A stretch of 64,000 nt of DNA from Oceanobacillus polygoni (GTDB taxonomy: Bacteria; Bacillota; Bacilli; Bacillales; Amphibacillaceae), in contig NZ_PIJY01000004.1 of the NCBI RefSeq assembly GCF_008304605.1, positions 124,001-188,000 on the forward strand, written 5' to 3'. Made by a program: the position numbers and the translations under genes. Below, one piece after another: positions 9,128 through 16,995 of this stretch. Within the stretch, counting starts at the first letter, position 1. The number at the start of each line of letters is the position of its first letter. Under the pieces are notes generated by a model. That model saw only the letters and a program-made list of their open reading frames with translations. It made no database searches and was not told the DNA's origin.

Positions 9128-9673
9128 TTATTGTAATTTTAATATTTCACGCAGTTGTTCAGCCTCATAAAAGGCCTTTTGATCTTTGTATATTTCTCCA
9201 GGTTTATTAGCTTTTCCGATTATATATCCTTCGAAAGACAGACTGAAGAATTCAAAAATATAGTTGAATTGCTGAATTAACGGCAGTCCCTTTATATAAG
9301 GTGAATCTCCACCTACTGCAATTACATAGGCTTTTTTCTTAGACATACTTTCTTTAAAACCTTTAAATTGAGGCTCTTTCATTGTTTGTGACCATCTATC
9401 AATGAAATTCTTCATTTTTCCAGACATGCTGTACCAGTAAATTGGTGTAGCAAATATAAAAATGTCGTTTTGTATCACCCGAGATAATACAGCATTATAA
9501 TCGTCTCCAACATCTGAAAATCCTCCTTCAGTGTGCCGTCTGTCCTCTATTGACTTAATATGAAAATCATTTAGATAAATGGAATCCACTTCTAATCCTT
9601 CAACAGCATGTTTGGTTAATGCTTCTGTATTTCCATTTGATCTGGTTCCTCCATAAATAACTGCAATACGCAT
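9128..9673 (-). CDS. ywqN: NAD(P)H-dependent FMN reductase / flavodoxin-like protein (YwqN-like)
   Basis: 181 residues of the flavodoxin-like NADPH-dependent FMN reductase family. The FMN phosphate loop GGTRSNGNTEAL is at residues 8-19 and the flavin ring-binding stretch PIYWYSMSGKMKNFIDR is near residue 80. Length and divergent pairing with a LysR gene match ywqN/ywqM of B. subtilis. It has a good RBS (AAAGGAG). Probable role: two-electron reduction of quinones or related electrophiles in the cytoplasm. Its presumed regulator, transcribed divergently at 9794, is damaged. Confidence 0.82.
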   Translation of the reverse strand: MRIAVIYGGTRSNGNTEALTKHAVEGLEVDSIYLNDFHIKSIEDRRHTEGGFSDVGDDYNAVLSRVIQNDIFIFATPIYWYSMSGKMKNFIDRWSQTMKEPQFKGFKESMSKKKAYVIAVGGDSPYIKGLPLIQQFNYIFEFFSLSFEGYIIGKANKPGEIYKDQKAFYEAEQLREILKLQ

Positions 9674-9793
9674 AAATTAATCCACTCCTTTTTGACTGTT
9701 TATAATTTATAGTTTAAACTCCACATATAAATCAGTAAAACGAATTATTTCGTTTTGTATAATCGATATTTCCGATTAAGGAGCGAGGAATAT

Positions 9794-10288
9794 ATGGATA
9801 ATAAACAACTCATCACTTTTAAATTGGCAGCTGAAACACTTAACTTTACTAAAACAGCCAGTATATTAAACTTTGCTCAATCTAGTGTAACAGCTCCGAG
9901 TCATCCATTAGCTATGAAGTCCGAGGTATTTCTAAGTGATATTGAGCATGAGACACTACTCTTAACAGAAACAGGCTGTTCTTACCGAACTCTGCTAGAA
10001 AATGCCTGTCATTCGGTAAAAGTCTATCCTGTAAACAAATTTGAATTTGGCAGTATTGAAGCTATCAAGCAATGTGTGATTGCAGGAATTGGAATTGCTG
10101 CATTACCTACAATGGTTGTTGAACAAGATATTAAATTGGGGGAAATAGTAGAATTAAAATGGGATATTACTATTCCTCCTATTTTTACACATATTGCTTG
10201 GCATAAAGATAAATGGATGACGCAACCATTGAAACACTTTATTGAATTAACTCAAAAAAGCTTTCGAGAAAAACTCATTCAACAATAA
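9794..10288 (+). pseudogene. LysR regulator (YwqM-like) with internal deletion
   Basis: 164 residues starting at ATG 9794, with AAGGAG 9-14 nt upstream. Residues 1-33 are the start of a LysR DNA-binding domain (FKLAAETLNFTKTASILNFA). Residues 34-164 match only the C-terminal third of the effector domain (SIEAIKQCVIAGIGIAALP). LysR proteins have about 290-300 residues, so roughly 130 are missing at an in-frame junction near residue 34, including the rest of the winged helix. DNA binding is unlikely. It is divergent from ywqN, as ywqM is in B. subtilis. Confidence 0.72.
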
Positions 10289-10391
10289 ACTTGCTTGCTC
10301 AGAGCTGTATTTTATAATTATGTTCCAGAACTATATTCTCTAAAAAGGAAAACAGAAGCAGATATAAAATCCAGCTTCTGTTTTCTTACAT

Positions 10392-11348
10392 TTAATGACT
10401 ATGACCATGATGGTGGTGATTATCCTCTATTTCGTACTCTTTTTGACACAGTACTGAATCTTCGTGAGGGTGCTCCTCTGTTTCTACTTGAATTGTTACA
10501 TGACCGATATTTTCATGTTCTAATTCGTGCTCAATTTTCCGAAGCAACTGTTGACTTTCTTCTACAGTCATCTGACCATCTACAGTAATATGACAAGAAA
10601 GCACATTCTGACCACTTGTCACACTCCATACGTGTAAGTCGTGAATATCTTGAACACCTTCTACACGCTTCATCATTTTAATTACTTTTTCTAAATTCAC
10701 ATTAGCAGGTGTCCCCTCCATCAAAACATGAATAGAGGCTTTGGTTACACGCCATCCACTGATTAAAATAAGTAATGCTACAAGGACACTTGCTACTGAA
10801 TCTGCCCAAGTCCAATTAAAGAAAATCATAAGTAGAGCCGCTAGAATTGCCCCTACAGATCCTAATAGATCACCTAAAACATGCAGGAATGCAGCTCTCA
10901 TGTTCAGGTTGTCTTTTGTGTCTCCTCCACGTAACATAATAAATGCTACAATTATATTTACGATTAAACCAATAGTGGCAATAATCAACATTCCAGTCGA
11001 AGCTACTTCCGGCGGATCAAGCAATCGGTGATAAGCTTCATAAAAAATGTATATAGAAACAATAAGCAATGTTGCACCATTGATAACTGCTGCCAGTATC
11101 TCAAATCGTTTGTATCCATAAGTTTTTCCGTAGTTTGCTGCCTTTTCCCCCAACGTAAAAGCAATCAAAGCAATTAACAAGGAGATGGAATCACTTAGCA
11201 TATGCCCAGCATCAGCTAAAAGGGCTAAGCTATTTGTAAGCAATCCTCCAATAACTTCTACCACCATAAATACTGTAATAACAAGAAAACTAATTAATAG
11301 TGTCTTTTTATTTGCACCATGTGTATGGTCATGGTGATCGTGTCCCAT
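10392..11348 (-). CDS. czcD: Cation diffusion facilitator, zinc/cobalt/cadmium efflux (CzcD)
   Basis: 318 residues with six membrane helices and a cytoplasmic C-terminal domain. It exports Zn2+, Co2+ or Cd2+ in exchange for protons or potassium. The two metal-site motifs of the family are intact: HMLSD in helix 2 (near residue 49) and HVLGD in helix 5 (near residue 156). Both ends are rich in histidine (GHDHHDHTHG and NHHHHGHSH), likely metal-collecting tails. The RBS is GAGGAGG. It lies 97 bp downstream of an ArsR-type metal sensor gene on the same strand, so metal-induced expression is expected. Confidence 0.93.
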   Translation of the reverse strand: MGHDHHDHTHGANKKTLLISFLVITVFMVVEVIGGLLTNSLALLADAGHMLSDSISLLIALIAFTLGEKAANYGKTYGYKRFEILAAVINGATLLIVSIYIFYEAYHRLLDPPEVASTGMLIIATIGLIVNIIVAFIMLRGGDTKDNLNMRAAFLHVLGDLLGSVGAILAALLMIFFNWTWADSVASVLVALLILISGWRVTKASIHVLMEGTPANVNLEKVIKMMKRVEGVQDIHDLHVWSVTSGQNVLSCHITVDGQMTVEESQQLLRKIEHELEHENIGHVTIQVETEEHPHEDSVLCQKEYEIEDNHHHHGHSH

Positions 11349-11445
11349 GTTAAAACCTCCTCTATTTTACGATATATTAATATGTATACATATAAGAATA
11401 TAATAACTATCACTTATTTCATTCAATATAAGTGATTAATTCAAT

Positions 11446-11802
11446 TTAACTATGACAAGCATGATTTATCATTTGTTCCAGGATAAGCATTACATGTTCA
11501 TCGTCATGGGAATAAAAAAGTGTTGTTCCCGCACGGCGATATTTCACAAGTCGCAGGTTTTTCAAAAATCTCAATTGATGAGATACGGTTGATTGCCGAA
11601 TATCTAACGTGTCTGCAATTTCGTTTACTGAACACTCTTTTTTAAAAAGCAAATGAAGAATTCTAACTCTCGTTGGATCGCCTAGTGCTTTAAACGTTTG
11701 TGTTACTATAAATAGGGTTTCGTCATCTATTTCGTCAGAAGAACCATTTTCAATCTCAAAATCCTCCAATGTTTTTCTAGCCTCCCTAATATCATTTTGC
11801 AT
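11446..11802 (-). CDS. czrA: ArsR/SmtB-family metal-sensing repressor (CzrA-like)
   Basis: 118 residues. A winged helix-turn-helix is at about 40-95 ([20 protein letters not shown]). The C-terminal helix carries Asp-x-His-x10-His-x2-His (D.H in DDEH, then HACH), exactly the alpha-5 zinc/cobalt site of CzrA and SmtB. It should release its operator when zinc or cobalt is bound and so induce czcD. The RBS is weak. An operator-like inverted repeat lies 22 bp upstream of the start. Confidence 0.9.
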   Translation of the reverse strand: MQNDIREARKTLEDFEIENGSSDEIDDETLFIVTQTFKALGDPTRVRILHLLFKKECSVNEIADTLDIRQSTVSHQLRFLKNLRLVKYRRAGTTLFYSHDDEHVMLILEQMINHACHS

Positions 11803-11823
11803 TTACTTAATCTCATTTACGAT

Positions 11824-11843
11824 ATATGAACACATTATCATAT
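11824..11843 (-). promoter_or_regulatory. ArsR/SmtB-type operator
   Basis: ATATGAACACATTATCATAT contains the inverted TATGA-N8-TCATA pattern typical of CzrA/SmtB operators. It lies just upstream of the czrA-like gene. A second palindrome, TATGTATACATA (11381-11392), lies between czrA and czcD and could be an additional weak site. Confidence 0.6.
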
Positions 11844-12235
11844 ACGCATTTATTTTACAATAGTAATTTATAAAAAACTTTATTTTCGACTGTAAGCAGG
11901 TAGACTGTAAAATGTTCAGTAGCCTTAATATACCTTTTTAAGCTTAATAAAAGTGCTTCTTATGTAAGATCACTTATTGCTGTATTTCTCTCCACGGACA
12001 AAAAAATAGAAACAGTAAGTGCATTAAAGTTTTTATTCTTATACACTTACTATTAATATTGGTTCATTGCAGTATAGAATAGTAAAAGTAATGTAAGTTA
12101 AAAAAGTAGTAAAGCGCCATGTGGGGGGAAGAACATAAGGACTCGGATAAATTAAAAACTATAACGACTAAATTCAAGCACCTTATTCTAACTATCTAAT
12201 CTCTCTATTATACAAGGAATTCTGTCATTCTTTTT
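11844..12235. other. Non-coding, AT-rich stretch
   Basis: About 390 bases with no open frame that resembles a gene and no clear hairpin terminator. Nothing further is recognised. Confidence 0.5.
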
Positions 12236-12381
12236 CACTATACTTTGTTTTTCCCTCTAAACTTTCGGTCACTCCTTCTGCTGATTTCATAAAATTCAAA
12301 TCACCGATAACCGATTGGAAAGTCGCCTTTTAATCGTGAAAAATCTCTCTTATCACCCTCTGGTTTTTCATTTTCATCCAT
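12236..12381 (-). pseudogene. Possible frameshifted small ORF
   Basis: A minus-strand frame from ATG 12381 encodes 26 residues ending GDFPIGYR at TGA 12301. A +1 shift at that point opens a further frame (GDLNFMKSAEGVTESLEG) up to TGA 12236. Together they would make a hydrophilic protein of about 50 residues. There is no RBS and the family is not recognised. It may be chance. Confidence 0.2.
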
Positions 12382-12393
12382 ATCGGTTATAAT
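12365..12393 (+). promoter_or_regulatory. Candidate promoter of the antisense RNA
   Basis: TTTTCA and TATAAT are separated by 17 bp on the plus strand. Transcription would begin near 12400 and run toward the strong plus-strand terminator at 12496-12542, antisense to the toxin message. Confidence 0.45.
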
Positions 12394-12423
12394 AAAGTAA
12401 GTAATCTGCATACAATATAAAAA

Positions 12424-12451
12424 GGTCGCTAGTGCTGCTACACTAACGACC
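12424..12451 (-). terminator. Terminator of the toxin mRNA
   Basis: Arms GGTCGCTAGTG and CACTAACGACC (one mismatch) enclose a 6-nt loop. Read on the minus strand the hairpin is followed by TTTTTATA. It lies about 80 bp downstream of the toxin stop codon. Confidence 0.7.
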
Positions 12452-12495
12452 ATACAATAGCCCTTCAAGGGGGCGACTCACAACAGAGTTATCCA

Positions 12496-12542
12496 TAACC
12501 ACCCTAGTTGCTCGTCAGGCTGATTGGGTGGTTATTTTTTTT
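12496..12542 (+). terminator. Terminator of the antisense RNA
   Basis: Arms TAACCACCC and GGGTGGTTA are followed directly by eight T on the plus strand only. This orientation shows that a plus-strand transcript ends here, opposite to the toxin gene, which supports the antisense RNA. Confidence 0.72.
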
Positions 12543-12615
12543 GATCTGACAGCACAGCCACAATTAAAGCTCCAAATGAAATCATTAGAACCAACGACTC
12601 GTATACCGTCATCAT
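12532..12615 (-). CDS. Holin-like type I toxin, 27 residues
   Basis: The frame from ATG 12615 encodes MMTVYESLVLMISFGALIVA followed by VLSDQKK and a stop. It consists of a short acidic head, one membrane helix and a lysine tail, and matches the putative holin-like toxin (Hol-Tox) family of Firmicutes, related to TxpA-type peptides that damage the membrane. The RBS (AGGGGGTG) is strong but can be masked by a hairpin formed by CACCCCC (12620-12629) and AGGGGTG (12637-12645) in the leader, as in other type I toxin mRNAs. A plus-strand antisense RNA overlaps the 3' end. Confidence 0.75.
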   Translation of the reverse strand: MMTVYESLVLMISFGALIVAVLSDQKK

Positions 12616-12784
12616 GCATCACCCCCTTTCGGATTAAAAGGGGTGAGCCACCACCCATGAAAGCCTTCTTGTACAAATACTATTGTATCAGTAATTAATT
12701 GCCCCTAACAGAACATATTTTCCTATTTTTTTGTACACCTCCCATCCATCTTAAAACCTTCGATTAAAGGAATCTCACGGAGCA

Positions 12785-13105
12785 TTAAATTACCAAAACA
12801 TCCATAATGTCACTAAATTTCACCCTCATGCGATCCTCATTATCAAATACGATACAATCATTCGAAACAACGCTCAACAACTTTCCCTTTACTTTATGAA
12901 AATCATGCGTTTTATAAAATTTAACCTCTACTGTCAGATCATCGTGGATTGCCAGCTGCAACTTTATTGCGTTTTCTTCCACTTGCTGCTCATCTAAAAC
13001 TGGCTTTTCTTTATAACTATATTGAACCTGTAAAGCTTTTAACATCTCGATATGCTCTGGAAGCATGAGTGCTGTCCATTTCTTTGCACCACGATCATGT
13101 ATCAT
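12785..13105 (-). CDS. YolD-like family protein
   Basis: 106 residues. The N terminus (RGAKKWTALMLPEHIEML) is the typical start of YolD-like proteins, which are consistently found beside Y-family polymerase genes (yqjX with yqjW, yolD with uvrX) in Bacillus and SP-beta phage. Its 5' end overlaps the preceding small gene by 4 bp, so the two are coupled. It is divergent from uvrX across an intergenic region with SOS-box sequences. It is predicted to assist or regulate the polymerase; the mechanism is unknown. Confidence 0.82.
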   Translation of the reverse strand: MIHDRGAKKWTALMLPEHIEMLKALQVQYSYKEKPVLDEQQVEENAIKLQLAIHDDLTVEVKFYKTHDFHKVKGKLLSVVSNDCIVFDNEDRMRVKFSDIMDVLVI

Positions 13106-13314
13106 GCGCTCGTCCTCCTGCTCACTTTCTGTACCGACAAAATATTTTCTATTTTAAACGTACGGACCTGCTTACGATGATAGCAATATGCTAAAATATA
13201 ATCTTCACGTACCTCTATCACGCGCACAAATCGTTGCGAAACCTTACCATCGCATGCTATATAAATCATCTCTAGCTTGATTTTCTCATAAACAGCATGT
13301 TTTAATAATTTCAT
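13102..13314 (-). CDS. Small WYL-like protein
   Basis: 70 residues, mostly beta-strand by appearance. The pattern IACDGKVSQRFVRVIEV...AYCYHRKQVRTFKIENILSV resembles a minimal WYL domain, a ligand- or nucleic-acid-sensing module. It is first in a two-gene unit with the yolD-like gene (ATGA overlap) and is expressed divergently from uvrX. An imperfect SOS box (13334-13345) lies just upstream. The domain assignment is from pattern only. Confidence 0.6.
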   Translation of the reverse strand: MKLLKHAVYEKIKLEMIYIACDGKVSQRFVRVIEVREDYILAYCYHRKQVRTFKIENILSVQKVSRRTSA

Positions 13315-13333
13315 CTTATCGCTCCTTAAACAG

Positions 13334-13345
13334 AAACATTTGTTC
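13334..13345 (-). promoter_or_regulatory. Imperfect SOS (LexA) box of the yolD unit
   Basis: On the minus strand the sequence is GAAC-AAAT-GTTT, one base from the Gram-positive LexA core GAAC-N4-GTTC. It lies 20 bp upstream of the WYL-like gene start. Confidence 0.5.
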
Positions 13346-13390
13346 TATTATACTACAAAAACCGAACGTATATACTGTTATTTATTGACA

Positions 13391-13433
13391 TTGATAATTT
13401 ATATTTTCTTGCATATAATAGGAACAAACGTTC
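13391..13433 (+). promoter_or_regulatory. uvrX promoter with SOS box
   Basis: TTGATA (13391-13396) and TATAAT (13414-13419) are 17 bp apart. A perfect LexA core, GAAC-AAAC-GTTC (13422-13433), overlaps the expected transcription start. The polymerase gene should therefore be repressed by LexA and induced by DNA damage. Confidence 0.75.
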
Positions 13434-13449
13434 TAAAGGAGTGAGCAAA

Positions 13450-14700
13450 TTGGACTATTCTCCTTATCCACGTCATGATGTGCTTTGCATTGATATGCGA
13501 TCTTTTTACGCAAGTGTCGAAGCGATGAAATTGAATAAAGACCCGATGAAGGTTATGCTTGCCGTCGTTGGAGATCCAAACAGGTCTGGAAGCATTGTAC
13601 TAGCAGCCTCCCCCGCTCTAAAGGAAAGGTATGGGGTGAGTAATGTAAGTCGTTATTTCGAGTTACCAAACGATCCGAACATTATCGTTGTTCCGGCCCA
13701 CATGGGGGATTATTTAAACGTATCCGTAGAAATAACAAAATTACTACATGATTACGCACCACCAGAAGCAATCCATCAATATTCAGTTGATGAAGTTTGG
13801 GTTACCGTAAACGGCCTGCAAAAGCTTTTCGGAAATCGCCAGGAGATCGCACACAAGATACAGCATGACATATTGGACCGATTTGGTATTACTTCCTCTA
13901 TTGGGATTGGGGATAATAAATTTCTCGCAAAGGTCGTCATGGATTTACACGCTAAAAAAACAGGCATCGCGGAATGCAAATACGAGGATGTACCAGAAAA
14001 GCTCTGGCCAACTCCTGTTCAAAACATTTGGGGAATCGGACATCGAATGATGAAAAACTTGCACAGGATGGGGATTGTCACACTTGGGCAAATCGCTAAT
14101 TATAAACTGGAGCTTTTAAAAAAACGCTTCGGAGTCATGGGAGAACAACTCTATTGGCATGCATGGGGGATTGATCTAAGTCCTGTTTTTGGTGACTTTA
14201 CAAAACAGGAGCAAAAAGGCTTTGGCCACGGAATTTCATTGCTCCGCGACTACACAAAGGAAGAGGTTGCTTACTGCATTCTTGATCTGTGTGAGGAAGT
14301 GTGCCGCAGAGCTCGTTCAGCAGGAAAATCAGGAAGAACCATCCAGCTTAGTATTTCCTATTCAAAAGAAACAGCGGGTGGGTTTTCTCGCTCTCGATCG
14401 ATTGATATTCCTACCAACGTGACCATGGATATGTATGGAATTTGCATGCAATTATTCCATGAATTTTATGATGGAAAAAGCATGATTAGACATGTATACG
14501 TCACCTTAACAAAGCTATTCGACCAGACTGATGTCCAGCTCGATTTATTCGAGAATCGCGCGAAGAAAAACGACATCGGATATGTGATGGATGCGATTCG
14601 TGATAAATATGGACCAACCGCTATCCTCCGCGCTTCTAGTTATACAGATGCAGGGATTACGCTGGAGCGCAGTAAGAAGATTGGTGGGCATTATGCTTAA
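13450..14700 (+). CDS. uvrX: Y-family DNA polymerase (UvrX/YqjW-like)
   Basis: 416 residues from TTG 13450, chosen because AAAGGAG (13435-13441) is 8 nt away, whereas the upstream GTG overlaps the RBS. It is a UmuC/DinB-type translesion polymerase. The palm motif DMRSFYASVEAM (metal-binding Asp) is near residue 15 and the second catalytic site YSVDEVWV near residue 113. Helix-hairpin-helix (IWGIGHRMMKNLHRMGIV) and little-finger parts follow. It ends with a C-terminal stretch shared almost exactly with the fragment at 17527-18159. The gene is intact, but its original terminator lost the T-run where the downstream cassette begins. Confidence 0.9.
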   Translation: MDYSPYPRHDVLCIDMRSFYASVEAMKLNKDPMKVMLAVVGDPNRSGSIVLAASPALKERYGVSNVSRYFELPNDPNIIVVPAHMGDYLNVSVEITKLLHDYAPPEAIHQYSVDEVWVTVNGLQKLFGNRQEIAHKIQHDILDRFGITSSIGIGDNKFLAKVVMDLHAKKTGIAECKYEDVPEKLWPTPVQNIWGIGHRMMKNLHRMGIVTLGQIANYKLELLKKRFGVMGEQLYWHAWGIDLSPVFGDFTKQEQKGFGHGISLLRDYTKEEVAYCILDLCEEVCRRARSAGKSGRTIQLSISYSKETAGGFSRSRSIDIPTNVTMDMYGICMQLFHEFYDGKSMIRHVYVTLTKLFDQTDVQLDLFENRAKKNDIGYVMDAIRDKYGPTAILRASSYTDAGITLERSKKIGGHYA

Positions 14701-14727
14701 GGTTTTAGGGGGGCAGATAATGTCCCC
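14068..14727 (+). repeat. Direct repeat copy 1: uvrX 3' end
   Basis: About 660 bp covering the last 211 codons of uvrX and the following hairpin. It is repeated in the same orientation at 17527-18186 with roughly 21 differences, most of them synonymous. The right edge falls inside the terminator: the hairpin stem AGGGG...CCCCT is kept, but the following bases are GTACAG instead of a T-run. Confidence 0.9.
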
Positions 14728-14906
14728 TGTACAGTAGAAATGCAAAAGAACCTTGAGGAAGTATGTTTATTTTTACTCTTTAAAAGAACTATTATCTCTA
14801 CTAAACCATTCTCCCAACACTTATATCTTTGAACAATCTTTCCCACAACACGCTCAGGTAAATCTAATTGATCAATTATTTCTTCTAAAACACTTTTATT
14901 TTGCAT
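14697..14906 (-). CDS. Hypothetical small protein, truncated by the cassette junction
   Basis: 69 residues (VLEEIIDQLDLPERVVGKIV and a Lys-rich continuation), hydrophilic and helical in appearance. The last residues are encoded by the duplicated uvrX flank, so the original C terminus was probably lost when the cassette joined uvrX. The RBS (GAGAGGGG) is about 18 nt from the ATG, which is long. The family is not recognised and it may not be expressed. Confidence 0.35.
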   Translation of the reverse strand: MQNKSVLEEIIDQLDLPERVVGKIVQRYKCWENGLVEIIVLLKSKNKHTSSRFFCISTVQGTLSAPLKP

Positions 14907-15191
14907 TTGTCTGGCATTACATATCCCCTCTCATATTATTTAACTATTGGTTGATGTTACCAATCTTAAATATACTATACATAACACCAAATAATATATA
15001 TTCATACAATATATAGTTCAATATTTATTCTATAGGCGCTGTTAAAGTTTAATGTTGATTTATGTAAAAAATTTGAATTTCATAAGAAAAGGCAACTAAA
15101 ATTATTGTAAAATATGTATTATTATGTAAATATACAATTATAGCATTCTATAAATAGCTATAGAGGGGTGGAGGTTTGCGGTATAAACACT

Positions 15192-16094
15192 ATGAAAAAG
15201 AAAATTTATATTGTTTTATCTTTAATTGTATTTCTATCACTACTTATTTATTATCAACAAGGTTTCGAAAAAGGGGAGGAATATGAGAGCTGGGCTCTTG
15301 ACTATGTCGGTGAAGCGCAGAATGTGTCATCTAGTCAGATTAAAGTCGCTATCTTGGATAGTGGTATAAATAAGTCACATGATGCTTTAAGAAATGTACA
15401 GTTTGAAGAGGTCAACATAATAGAACCTAATCAGCCGATAATAGACAAATTTGGGCATGGAACAGCTATAGCAGGTATTATAGCTGGCGAGGATGTGGGT
15501 GTTAATAGTTTAGATTCAAATATTATCTTATACGACGTAAAAGTCCTTAACGACAAAGGCGAAGGAACAATTGAAGATATTATTAATGGTATTATGTGGA
15601 GTGTAGAGCAAGAAGTAGATGTAATAAATATAAGCTTTGGTTTCTTTGATGACAAAAAAGGTCTTCATGATGCAATAAGAGCAGCCACAAAAGAAGGTAT
15701 AGTTGTAACAGCAGCCGCTGGAAATACAATGGGTCTGAGCGTAGACTATCCTGCTAAATATGAAGAAGTTTTATCTATTGCCTCTATAGATAAAAACTTT
15801 AATATCGACCCTCAATCAGGGTACGGGAAGATAGATTACTCAGCACCCGGTGTTAATGTTATTTCAACTGATAACCAAGGTGGAATCTCTGAATTTTCCG
15901 GAACCTCTTTTGCAACTGCATATGCAAGTGGAGTAATTGCATCTATCGTTTCAACTGAATCTAACATAACGAACATCAAACAATTATTAGATACGTACAC
16001 TTTAAGATTAAATGAAAAACCATTTTTTGGCGAAGGTATAATAACTTTTAAAAAAGAATACTTGGAGGAAACTTATGAAAAAGTTTACAATTAA
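15192..16094 (+). CDS. Membrane-anchored S8 subtilisin-like serine protease
   Basis: 300 residues from ATG 15192 (GGAGG 17 nt upstream; an upstream GTG at 15168 is also possible). A basic MKKK start and one hydrophobic segment at about 5-23 suggest a signal anchor, with the protease outside. The complete catalytic set is seen: Asp in AILDSGINKSH, His in FGHGTAIAGI, oxyanion Asn in AAAGN, Ser in SGTSFATAYASG. No inhibitor-type propeptide is present and the protein is short for a secreted subtilisin. Its end overlaps the toxin start by 20 bp, so the two are translationally coupled. Possible roles are processing or release of the toxin (inference). Confidence 0.85.
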   Translation: MKKKIYIVLSLIVFLSLLIYYQQGFEKGEEYESWALDYVGEAQNVSSSQIKVAILDSGINKSHDALRNVQFEEVNIIEPNQPIIDKFGHGTAIAGIIAGEDVGVNSLDSNIILYDVKVLNDKGEGTIEDIINGIMWSVEQEVDVINISFGFFDDKKGLHDAIRAATKEGIVVTAAAGNTMGLSVDYPAKYEEVLSIASIDKNFNIDPQSGYGKIDYSAPGVNVISTDNQGGISEFSGTSFATAYASGVIASIVSTESNITNIKQLLDTYTLRLNEKPFFGEGIITFKKEYLEETYEKVYN

Positions 16095-16995
16095 ATTAAT
16101 ATTATCAGTTTTAATTTTTACTACTGTTTTTTCTAATACAAGCTTAGCTTTTGCAGAGAATTCTAGCGAAGAAAATTTAGAGATTAGCAACGAGATTTCA
16201 CAAGAGTTTGCTGATACGAAATATATTGATGGAAATATTAAACATGAACTCATTGAGTTAGAATCAGATGATGATACTATTTCTTATCAAGTAGACGTTG
16301 AAGAAGAATTTGGAATTGAAAATGATTCGTTTGAAATGCATGTAGATGAATTTTCAGATTCTGAAATACTTGTTAAGTCCGATCTCCAAATGCAAGATTC
16401 GCTTTACGGATCAAATTTATATGTTAACTTAGATACTGGCGAATTTTATGTAACTGAAGAAGAAATAAATGATAATGGAGAAAAAGTTGTTACAACTTAT
16501 GACGTATTCTTAACTGAAATAGAAGGTGAAGAATTTAAAGCACAACTTGTTGACCGAGCGGCTGGGGAGTTATATGAAGTTAATACAATTGAAGCTCATG
16601 CTTCGGCTATTCCTGTGATAGGTATTATAATTGCCAATGGTGTGAGATGGGCTGTAAAGAAATTTGGAAAGAAGGCATTAGTAAGTGCTTTCGGTAAAGC
16701 AGCATTAAGTAATGCTATAAAAAAAGCAGCTAAATTTTCTGTATCTAAAAAGCATCTTAGTAATGCGGGTGGCAGATATACTAAATTCAATACAACCAGT
16801 CAGAGTACAGTTCGAAGTTGGGTAAAAGAAGCTCTTCAAAAAAATCCATCAATTAAATTCAATGAAAATTATGACAAATTGTCATTTACCATAACTTCCA
16901 ACGTTGGTAAAAAGGTAGGAACTAAAGGGGAAACTAAAATAAAAGTCGTCTTTGATTATACAGGTAAAATATGGACAGCATATCCAGCCAAGTAA
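16075..16995 (+). CDS. Secreted SAR2788-family-like putative toxin
   Basis: 306 residues. A classical signal peptide covers residues 1-27 (ending LAFA). It is followed by a very acidic middle part (about 28-180), a glycine/hydrophobic linker (VIGIIIANGVRWAVKKFGKK) and a basic C-terminal domain of about 90 residues (SKKHLSNAGGRYTKF... GKIWTAYP). The C-terminal pattern resembles the SAR2788 putative toxin family and small polymorphic-toxin RNase domains ending in a TAYP-like motif. The acidic part may neutralise the basic toxin domain until it is cleaved. The RBS is TTGGAGG within the subtilase gene. The stop is overlapped by the next gene. Toxicity is inferred. Confidence 0.65.
   Translation: MKKFTIKLILSVLIFTTVFSNTSLAFAENSSEENLEISNEISQEFADTKYIDGNIKHELIELESDDDTISYQVDVEEEFGIENDSFEMHVDEFSDSEILVKSDLQMQDSLYGSNLYVNLDTGEFYVTEEEINDNGEKVVTTYDVFLTEIEGEEFKAQLVDRAAGELYEVNTIEAHASAIPVIGIIIANGVRWAVKKFGKKALVSAFGKAALSNAIKKAAKFSVSKKHLSNAGGRYTKFNTTSQSTVRSWVKEALQKNPSIKFNENYDKLSFTITSNVGKKVGTKGETKIKVVFDYTGKIWTAYPAK

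Larger units (their letters stand above)
12400..12542 (+). ncRNA. Putative antisense RNA antitoxin
   Basis: A plus-strand RNA of about 140 nt is predicted between the TATAAT at 12388-12393 and the T-rich terminator ending at 12542. It would pair with the 3' untranslated region and the end of the holin-like toxin gene on the minus strand, the arrangement of Bacillus type I antitoxins such as RatA. Its 5' part contains the hairpin that ends the toxin message on the other strand. The start site is inferred. Confidence 0.5.

Noticed and set aside
11409-11436. ATCACTTAT...ATAAGTGAT hairpin between czrA and czcD as terminator
   Set aside because: There is no T-run on the minus strand; czrA and czcD are more likely partly co-transcribed, and the hairpin may be an attenuator or operator at most.
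14753-15016. Plus-strand hydrophobic frame of 87 codons in the cassette
   Set aside because: It overlaps the minus-strand ORF at 14697-14906, has no RBS, and its hydrophobicity is what the reverse complement of AT-rich helical coding DNA gives.
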